NCBI GenBank assembly: GCA_964480445.1
Contig: CAYZPB010000062.1
Location: forward strand, 1 to 5,347
Source of the DNA: CAYZPB01 sp964480445
GTDB taxonomy: Bacteria; Bacillota; Bacilli; Tepidibacillales; Tepidibacillaceae
Direction: 5' to 3'
DNA length: 5,347 nucleotides
The translations under genes and the position numbers were made by a program. Below are positions 1 to 5,126 of the stretch, one piece after another. The notes under the pieces are model-generated. The model had not been told where the DNA came from, did no database searches, and saw nothing but the letters and a program-made list of their open reading frames with translations. Position 1 is the first letter of the stretch; each line of letters begins with the position of its first letter.

Positions 1-1225
1 CAAAATCGTAGGTAACTTTTTTGCTAGAAATTGTTTTTTCCATTGCTGAAATTATTAAAGCTGCCGCTTCATCCCAGCCAATATAGCGTAACATCATTTC
101 TCCCGATAAAATTAACGAAGATGGATTAACCTTATCCAGCCCTGCGTACTTAGGAGCAGTTCCGTGTGTCGCCTCAAAAACCGCTACATTCGTATCATAA
201 TTTATGTTAGCGCCTGGAGCGATACCGATTCCACCAACCTGTGCTGCCAGTGCATCTGATATATAATCACCATTTAAATTCGTAGTCGCAATAACATCAT
301 AGGCTTTTGGACGCAATAAAATTTGTTGTAAAAAAGCATCAGCAATCACATCTTTAATAATGATTTTACCTGCTGCTATAGCTTCTGCCTGTACTTTGTT
401 TGCTTCTTCTAAACCTCGCTCCTCCGCAATTCGATCATGCTGATTCCATGTAAAAACATAATCTCCATACTCTGACTCCAATAAGTCATAGCCCCATTGT
501 TTAAAGGCACCCTCAGTGTATTTCATAATATTACCTTTATGGACAAGGGTTACAGATTCTCGTTTGTTTGTAATCGCATAATCAATAGCTGCACGAATTA
601 AGCGTTCCGTTCCTTCTTTAGAGATTGGTTTGATACCAATCGAAGATGTATCAGGAAAGCGAATATTATGAACATCTAATTCCTCTTGCATAAACTTGAT
701 GATTTTGGTTGCACCCTCAGAGCCCGCTTCCCACTCTATCCCTGCATAAATATCTTCTGTATTTTCTCGGAAAATGACCATATCTACATTTTCTGGTGCT
801 ATAACTGGCGAAGGTACTCCTTTATACCATTGAACAGGACGAACACAAGCATACAGATCTAACTCCTGTCTTAAGGTTACGTTTAAAGAACGAAAGCCAC
901 CACCAATCGGCGTCGTTAATGGCCCCTTGATACTTACTAAATATTCTCTAAGCGCTGTCAGCGTATCTTCAGGCAACCATTCTCCGTACTTATCAAATGC
1001 TTTTTCGCCTGTATAGACTTCATACCAAGCAATTTCCCTTTTGCCACTGTATGCTACCTCAACTGCCGCATCAAAAACACCTTGTGCAGCATTCCAAATA
1101 TCTGGTCCGATTCCATCTCCCTCTATAAAAGGAATAATTGGATTGACAGGAACCTGCAATTTTCCCGCTTTAGTTGTAATTTTCTCGCCTGTCTGTGGTA
1201 ATTCATACTTTTTGAAAAGGCTCAT
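1..1225 (-). CDS. icd: NADP-dependent isocitrate dehydrogenase, C-terminus cut by window edge
   Basis: Oxidative decarboxylation of isocitrate to 2-oxoglutarate with NADP+, in the cytoplasm, as part of the TCA cycle and glutamate supply. The frame is open from ATG at 1225 to the left edge (408 codons). The last residues seen are Tyr-Asp-Phe, and by comparison with E. coli and B. subtilis Icd about 23 residues are missing. Visible motifs: NPIIPFIEGDGIGPD near residues 28-42, IKGPLTTPIGGG near 99-110, then RSLN with Ser113 (the residue phosphorylated in E. coli Icd), LRQELDLY, RENTEDIYAG with Tyr160, LVHKGNIMK, NLNGDYISDALAAQ, and HGTAPKYAG. The Lys-Tyr of that last motif and the terminal Tyr are the family's NADP-specificity residues. 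An insert beginning VFTWNQHDRIAEE matches the Bacillus form rather than E. coli. An AGGGGGA ribosome site lies 5 bases before the ATG. The gene starts 32 bases after the citrate synthase stop with no terminator between, so the two are very likely co-transcribed. Confidence 0.97.
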   Translation of the reverse strand, partial: MSLFKKYELPQTGEKITTKAGKLQVPVNPIIPFIEGDGIGPDIWNAAQGVFDAAVEVAYSGKREIAWYEVYTGEKAFDKYGEWLPEDTLTALREYLVSIKGPLTTPIGGGFRSLNVTLRQELDLYACVRPVQWYKGVPSPVIAPENVDMVIFRENTEDIYAGIEWEAGSEGATKIIKFMQEELDVHNIRFPDTSSIGIKPISKEGTERLIRAAIDYAITNKRESVTLVHKGNIMKYTEGAFKQWGYDLLESEYGDYVFTWNQHDRIAEERGLEEANKVQAEAIAAGKIIIKDVIADAFLQQILLRPKAYDVIATTNLNGDYISDALAAQVGGIGIAPGANINYDTNVAVFEATHGTAPKYAGLDKVNPSSLILSGEMMLRYIGWDEAAALIISAMEKTISSKKVTYDF

Positions 1226-1257
1226 CTATATCCCCCTAATTTGTTTTTTATCGATCT

Positions 1258-2370
1258 TTACCTATCTTTGATTGAAATATACTTGCGATCGTCTGGTCCG
1301 ATGTAGTGCGCTCGCGGCCTAATTAATTGATTATTCTCATATTGCTCCATAATATGTGCCGTCCAACCAGCCATCCGACTAATTATAAAAATTGGAGTGA
1401 ATAATTCCTTAGAAATTCCTAAGTAATAATATAAAGTTGCAGAATAAAAATCAACATTGGGTAATAATTTTTTCTGTTCATAAACATAATCTGCAATCTT
1501 ACAAGATAAGTTATAACATTCCATATCATTGTTCTGCTCAGCAATCTTACGGGCTACCTCTTTTAGGTAGGGCGTACGTGGATCACCATTTTTATAAACG
1601 CGATGACCAATCCCCATAATCTTTTCATTATTGTTTAGCTTATTATCAATATAGGACTTTATATTTGAGCAATCGCCAATCTCTTCCAGCATCAGCATAA
1701 CCTGTTCGTTTGCACCGCCATGCAAGCTTCCCTTTAATGCGCCCATTGCAGCAATAACACCTGAATGCATATCTGATAATGTTGATACAGTCACTCGTGC
1801 TGTAAAAGTAGATGCATTTAACTCGTGATCGGCATGCAGAATCAGAGCTTGATCAAAGGCCTTTTCAGCCAGCTCATCAGGCTCCTCCCCAGATAACATA
1901 TATAAAAAGTTGGCTGCATAACTTAACTCTTGTTTTGCCTTAATCGGTTTTAAATTATTGCGCACTCTAAATAACGTCGCAACTATTGGTGCAATCTGCG
2001 CCATCAAAAAAGTTGCCTTCTTCAATTTAGCTGCCTGTGATAAATCTTTAACCTCTGTATTATATAGTGCTGAAATGGAAATTATGACACGCATGACATC
2101 AATAAAGTCAGCATCTTTTGGTAATAGTTTCATTAGCGTTATAATATTTTCTGAAAGATTGCTATGTTTCTTTAGTTCCTCATTGAAAACTGCATATTCA
2201 GTCGGTTTCGGTAATTCTCCATGCCATAGTAAGTAGATAGTCTCCTCGAAATCTGCATTTAAGGCAAGGTCATCCAGTCGATATCCTCTATATCTAATCA
2301 TTTCATCATCAATTAAAGTAATCGCTGATTTAGCAGCTATAATACCATCCAGTCCCTTTTTTATCTCCAT
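1258..2370 (-). CDS. citZ: Citrate synthase (Si-type, small dimeric Gram-positive form)
   Basis: Condenses acetyl-CoA and oxaloacetate to citrate, the entry step of the TCA cycle; cytoplasmic. The 370 residues match the usual length of the Bacillus CitZ group (about 370). It shows HADHELNAS at 179-187, the catalytic His217 in SLHGGAN, His256 in GIGHRVYKNGDPR (the family signature), and Asp307 in LPNVDFYSA. These are the three catalytic residues of the family. Substrate-binding arginines are expected at Arg332 (SRMAGW) and in RPRAHYIGP near 351-353. The start is the first ATG and has a GGGGGGA ribosome site 7 bases upstream. The gene directly precedes icd (32-base gap). That context favours citrate synthase over the related 2-methylcitrate synthase PrpC, although sequence alone does not fully separate these two. 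It has its own promoter (2436-2464) with a large dyad at the predicted transcript start. Confidence 0.95.
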   Translation of the reverse strand: MEIKKGLDGIIAAKSAITLIDDEMIRYRGYRLDDLALNADFEETIYLLWHGELPKPTEYAVFNEELKKHSNLSENIITLMKLLPKDADFIDVMRVIISISALYNTEVKDLSQAAKLKKATFLMAQIAPIVATLFRVRNNLKPIKAKQELSYAANFLYMLSGEEPDELAEKAFDQALILHADHELNASTFTARVTVSTLSDMHSGVIAAMGALKGSLHGGANEQVMLMLEEIGDCSNIKSYIDNKLNNNEKIMGIGHRVYKNGDPRTPYLKEVARKIAEQNNDMECYNLSCKIADYVYEQKKLLPNVDFYSATLYYYLGISKELFTPIFIISRMAGWTAHIMEQYENNQLIRPRAHYIGPDDRKYISIKDR

Positions 2371-2400
2371 AATCAGTCCCCCCTTCTTATCAACAATGTC

Positions 2401-2431
2401 AAGCTATAAATATAATCATTATTTATAGCTT
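2401..2431. repeat. 31-base perfect dyad at the predicted citZ transcript 5' end
   Basis: Twelve-base arms AAGCTATAAATA (2401-2412) and TATTTATAGCTT (2420-2431) are perfect inverted complements around a 7-base loop. Only two of the twelve pairs are G-C, and no T-run follows on either strand, so it does not look like a Rho-independent terminator. The citZ promoter at 2436-2464 predicts a start near 2429, so the transcript would begin almost exactly with this hairpin. It could be a 5'-terminal stabilising stem-loop or a repressor operator covering +1 to +29. The dyad region also contains ATAA-N7-TTAT (2412-2426), the form reported for CcpC sites in B. subtilis citZ and citB. In such AT-rich DNA that match may be chance. 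Confidence 0.75.
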
Positions 2432-2435
2432 CTCT

Positions 2436-2464
2436 ATTCTAATATACTTAAACAGAATTGTGAA
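2436..2464 (-). promoter_or_regulatory. Sigma-A-like promoter of the citZ-icd operon
   Basis: On the minus strand a -35 box TTCACA (2464..2459, 5 of 6 consensus) is followed by exactly 17 bases and a -10 box TAGAAT (2441..2436, 5 of 6). The predicted start is near 2429, about 60 bases before the citZ ATG. The -35 box overlaps the stop codon region of the upstream regulator gene and a short palindrome, TGAATA-AC-TATTCA (2461-2474), which could be an operator. This means citZ-icd need not depend on read-through from the regulator gene. Confidence 0.6.
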
Positions 2465-2467
2465 TAA

Positions 2468-3178
2468 CTATTCATTCCAGCTGTCCCATTCTTTACTACC
2501 AACAACCTTCCCCTCAGCTAATTCTGTAAGTTCAATCTTATTGATTAACACAACTCTATCACGTTCAACTTGAATCAAGTTCTCGTCAGACATTCGACGC
2601 AGATAACGACATACTACCTCCTTGGTAGAACCAATTGTCGAAGCAATCTCCTCCAGTGTCATGTTTCTGGGAATGCAACTTTCAGCTTCTGATTCAAATT
2701 CACTCATCAATAGGCGTGCCAAGCGACTTCCAACCGAAGAAGAAGTAAACTCTTCAATCATATAATTAACGTCTAATGATCTTGCATTCAATTGGCAGCA
2801 GACTTGCCATAGAGCCTTCTTATTATTTTTAAGTATTGGTAAGATACTTGATCTGTGCCAACGATAAATTACCGAAGGTCTATAGGCAACCAGGGTTGCC
2901 GGTGTTGCTTGGTTTGCAAAAATAGCATGCCCCAGAAAAATATCTCCTATATTAAATCTTTTCATCGTAACAGTTCTACCGTTAATCAGCTCTTTTACCG
3001 CATATACTAAGCCGTCATTTAATACAAAAGCATAAGGAAAATTGCCTCCGTTAAAGTGCAAGTATTCACCCTTTTCCAAAAATACTTTCTCACCATCAGC
3101 AATTAATGTTTTTTGTTCCTCCTTGGTGAAAGATGAAAATAAGCAATTCTCTTCCATAAATTTAGCCAAGCTCTCCAT
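2468..3178 (-). CDS. CRP/FNR-family transcriptional regulator (paralogue 1)
   Basis: A 236-residue DNA-binding regulator. The N-terminal cyclic-nucleotide-binding-type beta-roll covers about residues 14-115, a dimerisation helix about 116-145, and a winged helix-turn-helix about 150-215. The helix-turn-helix reads MTLEEIASTIGSTKEVVCRYL (split here as helix 2 MTLEEIASTIG and recognition helix STKEVVCRYL). Lys186, Glu187 and Arg191 occupy the positions of CRP Arg180, Glu181 and Arg185. The cAMP-pocket motif of true CRP (GE-L-F then R-S-A) is absent; the equivalent loop is GDIFLGHAIF with His84. There is no FNR-type N-terminal cysteine cluster (Cys at 12, 127, 128, 168, 190 only), so the ligand is unknown. 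The ribosome site is weak (AAGG about 12 bases upstream). ATG at 3178 is preferred because it aligns with the paralogue at 4313-5014 and an in-frame stop lies shortly upstream. It is divergent from the membrane protein gene and lies 97 bases upstream of citZ on the same strand. Confidence 0.9.
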   Translation of the reverse strand: MESLAKFMEENCLFSSFTKEEQKTLIADGEKVFLEKGEYLHFNGGNFPYAFVLNDGLVYAVKELINGRTVTMKRFNIGDIFLGHAIFANQATPATLVAYRPSVIYRWHRSSILPILKNNKKALWQVCCQLNARSLDVNYMIEEFTSSSVGSRLARLLMSEFESEAESCIPRNMTLEEIASTIGSTKEVVCRYLRRMSDENLIQVERDRVVLINKIELTELAEGKVVGSKEWDSWNE

Positions 3179-3232
3179 ACAGCCAACACACCTTTTCCCT
3201 TAAGAGTAAGTCGTTGTCTAATGTTATGTTCT

Positions 3233-3261
3233 ATTATATTAGATTATTATCCTTTATTAAA
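3233..3261 (-). promoter_or_regulatory. Possible promoter of regulator paralogue 1
   Basis: On the minus strand a perfect TATAAT -10 (3238..3233) is preceded at 17 bases by a poor -35, TTTAAT (3261..3256, 3 of 6). The predicted start is near 3226, leaving a leader of about 48 bases. The palindrome at 3280-3299 is centred about 63 bases upstream of that start, close to but not exactly the class I activator position. AT-rich context makes a chance -10 possible. Confidence 0.4.
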
Positions 3262-3279
3262 GAATGATTTTATTTGTTT

Positions 3280-3299
3280 CATTTAACCCAGGTTAATTG
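3280..3299. promoter_or_regulatory. CRP/FNR-type palindromic operator between divergent genes
   Basis: The core TTAACC-CA-GGTTAA (3283-3296) is a perfect 6-2-6 inverted repeat. One mismatched base further out on each side, CA and TG extend the symmetry, giving a 20-base dyad. Read as TTAAC-N4-GTTAA it has the half-site length and spacing of FNR/CprK-type boxes. It is centred at 3289.5, which is 41.5 bases upstream of the start predicted for the membrane protein gene (near 3331), the classic class II activator position. It is the best operator candidate for one of the two neighbouring CRP/FNR proteins; which one cannot be told from the sequence. Confidence 0.6.
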
Positions 3300-3324
3300 T
3301 TCACTTGTTTTTATCTGCTATGTT
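3298..3324 (+). promoter_or_regulatory. Likely activator-dependent promoter of the membrane protein gene
   Basis: An extended -10, TG-C-TATGTT (3316-3324, hexamer 4 of 6), is preceded by a weak -35-like TTGTTC (3298-3303) at a short 15-base spacing. The predicted start is near 3331, giving a leader of about 32 bases. The poor -35, overlapped by the palindrome at 3280-3299, fits a promoter that needs an activator. Confidence 0.4.
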
Positions 3325-3362
3325 GTAAATAAGTTAAATAATATTATAAGGAGGTTTCAAAA

Positions 3363-4220
3363 ATGAATCAAAAGCTTTCAAAGAACACACGAATGATCGT
3401 ACTTATCGTTGTATTAATCGCTGCTCTGTTAATGATTGCTGTACTACCCTTCACTGTGCCTGCTGCCTTAGATTTAATTCAGGTGGAACAAGGTAAGAGA
3501 ATCGACAAATTCTATGCAGAGGGAAATCCTAACGCTTCATTAATTAGTACAACACAGAAACTTGTAGGGTTCTTCTTCCCACTTTGGACAGCTCTAACGA
3601 TGTTTGCGGGAATGGTAATCTTAGTGATTGCTAAAGCATTTTACAACGGACAAAAGTGGGCTAGATCCCTAATTCTTCTCTGTCTTGCAATACCATCTGC
3701 CGGTGGCGCTTACATGACGGTTCCCTACCTAAACTTTGCTAAAGTAGGTGTTCCGAACGGCATTTATTTTGCAGCTGTTGGGCTAGTCGCCTACTTTACA
3801 GTAGTACTTGCTACTAAAGCAACAGCTAAACACAAACTAATTGATTTTTGGGTATTCTTAATTCTGGGTGTTACTGCTGCTGAGGCATTTGCAAATGGAC
3901 ATGCTGCTGAGCGGATTGTTGAGGGCCACTTTGCAAGGCCATTTTATGCCGAAGGTATCTTCATCCTATTCCCAACAATGACAATCGGCTGGATAACAAC
4001 TATCCTCTTGTTCCTTGCCATCTTCTTTATTGCGCAGCGTCACATTGCTGGCTGGTATATGGCCCTAATGAGCGGACTCGGGGTCATGATTATGGGATTT
4101 GCTACACAAACTGTGCGAACTGCAACTTATGACTATCTGTACCAAGGTCTAATGGGATTAGCAATCCTCGTAACTTTCTTGATACCAGTAGTTAAAGCAA
4201 GAATTATCGAAAAGGAATAA
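3363..4220 (+). CDS. Multi-pass membrane protein of unknown function
   Basis: I do not recognise this 285-residue protein. By hydrophobicity it has about eight membrane helices, near residues 11-35, 67-90, 99-117, 132-150, 159-177, 198-224, 228-248 and 258-277. There is no cleavable signal peptide and the C-terminus is short and charged. The first extracytoplasmic or cytoplasmic loop (about 36-66) is the longest soluble segment. A second notable segment, about 174-197, carries conserved-looking polar residues Glu174, His180, Glu183, His189, Arg192 and Glu197 between helices 5 and 6, in a protein otherwise poor in charged residues; this could be a ligand or metal site, but that is inference. 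The start is firm: AAGGAGG (3348-3354) lies 8 bases before ATG. It stands alone on the plus strand between two paralogous CRP/FNR genes, with a candidate operator at the class II position of its promoter, so it is probably their target. A transporter or a membrane sensor partner are both possible. Confidence 0.85.
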   Translation: MNQKLSKNTRMIVLIVVLIAALLMIAVLPFTVPAALDLIQVEQGKRIDKFYAEGNPNASLISTTQKLVGFFFPLWTALTMFAGMVILVIAKAFYNGQKWARSLILLCLAIPSAGGAYMTVPYLNFAKVGVPNGIYFAAVGLVAYFTVVLATKATAKHKLIDFWVFLILGVTAAEAFANGHAAERIVEGHFARPFYAEGIFILFPTMTIGWITTILLFLAIFFIAQRHIAGWYMALMSGLGVMIMGFATQTVRTATYDYLYQGLMGLAILVTFLIPVVKARIIEKE

Positions 4221-4240
4221 TATATTCTACAATACTAAAA

Positions 4241-4273
4241 AGAACCCGATGAGGTAAAATCTTATCGGGTTCT
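4241..4273. terminator. Rho-independent terminator between convergent genes
   Basis: Arms AGAACCCGATGAG (4241-4253) and CTTATCGGGTTCT (4261-4273) form a 13-pair stem with one G-U pair around a 7-base loop. On the minus strand the stem runs into TTTTAG, so it terminates the regulator gene at 4313-5014 best. On the plus strand, for the membrane protein gene ending at 4220, the stem is equally strong but the downstream tract (ACTAATTCTAAG) is a poor U-run. It probably serves both convergent genes, with unequal efficiency. Confidence 0.85.
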
Positions 4274-4312
4274 ACTAATTCTAAGAAAAATTATATAATG
4301 ATTTATAATAGC

Positions 4313-5014
4313 TTAACTCCATTTTTTGCTCGTGATTGTTTCACCATCAGCCATCTTGCTTAATTGAATTTTATTAATTAAAATAAATTTTGTTCGATCT
4401 ACCTGTATCAGATTTTCATCAGAGAGACGATATAATAATCTGCAGACAACCTCTCGTGTTGAACCAATCTTAGCAGCCATCTCATCAAGGGTCATGTTAC
4501 GAGGTATTGACTCAGTGTCTATCTTTTCAAACTGATCAACCAATAATCGTGCAAGGCGGTTTACAACCGGATTAAATACAATTTCCTCCATTGCCATGTT
4601 AGCCTCAATCGTCCGTTGACTTAATTGTACACAAAGATCCCATAGTGCATCTTTATTATCCTTCACGAATGGTACAATATCATCACGATGCCAGCGATAA
4701 ACAGTAGTTGGTTTAAATGCAACGATTGTCGATGGAGTTGGGTTATCATGAAACATCGCATGTCCCCAGAAAGCATCCCCTTCCCCAAACGATTTCAATG
4801 TAAGATTTCGGCCCTCAGCTGAGTCCTTATTTGCATTAATTAAGCCCTTGGAAACGACAATCACATAAGGATATCGATCACCAGTTAAACTTACCATAGC
4901 ACCTTTTTCAAAATCAACTTTAACAGCTCGTCCTAATAACTTCTCCCTTTCTTCACCTTTAAATTGGCGAAAAATAAGCTTATCAGAAATAAGATCATCT
5001 AACTCTTTGTACAT
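4313..5014 (-). CDS. CRP/FNR-family transcriptional regulator (paralogue 2)
   Basis: A 233-residue regulator, aligned almost without gaps to the protein at 2468-3178. About 60% of the helix-turn-helix region is identical by eye and fewer residues in the sensor domain. The sensor beta-roll covers about residues 15-115, the dimer helix about 116-145, and the winged helix-turn-helix about 150-215 with recognition helix STREVVCRLL. Its Arg187, Glu188 and Arg192 match CRP Arg180/Glu181/Arg185. The sensor loop reads GDAFWGHAMF (His85) and lacks the cAMP-contact Glu and Arg-Ser of CRP; no FNR cysteine cluster is present. An ATG further upstream (5059) is in frame and has a modest AAAGG, but 5014 is preferred. 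It follows an exceptionally long Shine-Dalgarno (5021-5033), aligns with the paralogue's start, and the predicted transcript begins near 5069, which would leave the upstream ATG almost no leader. The gene is convergent with the membrane protein gene and lies downstream of the thioesterase on the same strand. A CRP-like palindrome (5100-5119) suggests autoregulation. Confidence 0.9.
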   Translation of the reverse strand: MYKELDDLISDKLIFRQFKGEEREKLLGRAVKVDFEKGAMVSLTGDRYPYVIVVSKGLINANKDSAEGRNLTLKSFGEGDAFWGHAMFHDNPTPSTIVAFKPTTVYRWHRDDIVPFVKDNKDALWDLCVQLSQRTIEANMAMEEIVFNPVVNRLARLLVDQFEKIDTESIPRNMTLDEMAAKIGSTREVVCRLLYRLSDENLIQVDRTKFILINKIQLSKMADGETITSKKWS

Positions 5015-5020
5015 AGCTCT

Positions 5021-5033
5021 TGGATCACCTCCT
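5021..5033 (-). promoter_or_regulatory. Extended Shine-Dalgarno deciding the start of paralogue 2
   Basis: The minus strand reads AGGAGGTGATCCA, complementary over all 13 bases to the conserved 3' tail of Firmicute 16S rRNA (UGGAUCACCUCCU). The AGGAGG core is 13 bases from ATG at 5014, longer than usual, while the 3' end of the complementarity is 6 bases from it. Its position inside the longer frame argues that 5014, not 5059, is the real start. Confidence 0.75.
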
Positions 5034-5062
5034 AACCTTCCAGTATTGACCATCGGCATGAT

Positions 5063-5076
5063 TTGCCTTTAGGCAA
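5063..5076. repeat. Short palindrome at the predicted start site of paralogue 2
   Basis: TTGCCT-TT-AGGCAA is a perfect 6-2-6 inverted repeat. It overlaps the last base of the -10 box (5076-5081) and covers the predicted start near 5069. That placement would suit a repressor operator. A 14-base repeat can also arise by chance, and no protein can be assigned to it. Confidence 0.4.
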
Positions 5077-5084
5077 TTATATCA
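5076..5084 (-). promoter_or_regulatory. Extended -10 promoter of regulator paralogue 2
   Basis: The minus strand has TG-A-TATAAT, a consensus extended -10. No acceptable -35 lies at 16-18 bases; that position is occupied by the flank of the palindrome at 5100-5119, centred about 40.5 bases upstream of the predicted start near 5069. The leader to ATG 5014 would be about 54 bases. Confidence 0.55.
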
Positions 5085-5099
5085 CATCTTTACAAAATC

Positions 5100-5119
5100 T
5101 ATGTAAATACTTTCACATA
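5100..5119. promoter_or_regulatory. CRP-like operator upstream of regulator paralogue 2
   Basis: The plus strand reads TGTAA-ATACTT-TCACA (5102-5117) flanked by TA on both sides. That is the CRP consensus TGTGA-N6-TCACA with a single change, and the outer symmetry TATGT...ACATA is perfect. The downstream regulator has the CRP-type recognition residues Arg-Glu-x3-Arg, which in CRP read TGTGA. A further lone TGTGA half-site lies three helical turns away (5082-5086, minus strand), next to the -10. The site falls between the thioesterase stop and the promoter, in the class II activator position, so autoactivation is the simplest reading. Confidence 0.65.
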
Positions 5120-5126
5120 TAGAAGG

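Noticed and set aside
1041..1271. 76-codon open frame on the plus strand
   Set aside because: It lies antisense to the well-conserved N-terminal part of icd, has no convincing ribosome site, and its protein looks like nothing; a shadow frame.
1437..2236. Two plus-strand open frames (1437-1619 and 1958-2236)
   Set aside because: Both are antisense to the citrate synthase gene, which is complete and carries all catalytic residues; no promoter or ribosome site supports them.
2401..2431. Dyad as the transcription terminator of regulator paralogue 1
   Set aside because: The stem has only two G-C pairs and no T-run follows on the minus strand; its position at the predicted citZ start suits a 5' hairpin or operator better.
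2468..3178. FNR-like oxygen-sensing iron-sulfur regulator
   Set aside because: No N-terminal cysteine cluster is present in either regulator; the cysteines seen are scattered and only the recognition-helix one and one in the dimer-helix region (Cys127 in paralogue 1) are shared.
3338..3347. Ten-base palindrome ATAATATTAT just before the membrane gene ribosome site
   Set aside because: Pure A/T and very short; such repeats are expected by chance in this AT-rich leader.
5015..5059. Longer start of regulator paralogue 2 at 5059
   Set aside because: The extra 15 residues do not align with the paralogue, the strongest ribosome site is inside them, and the predicted transcript would leave only about 9 bases of leader.
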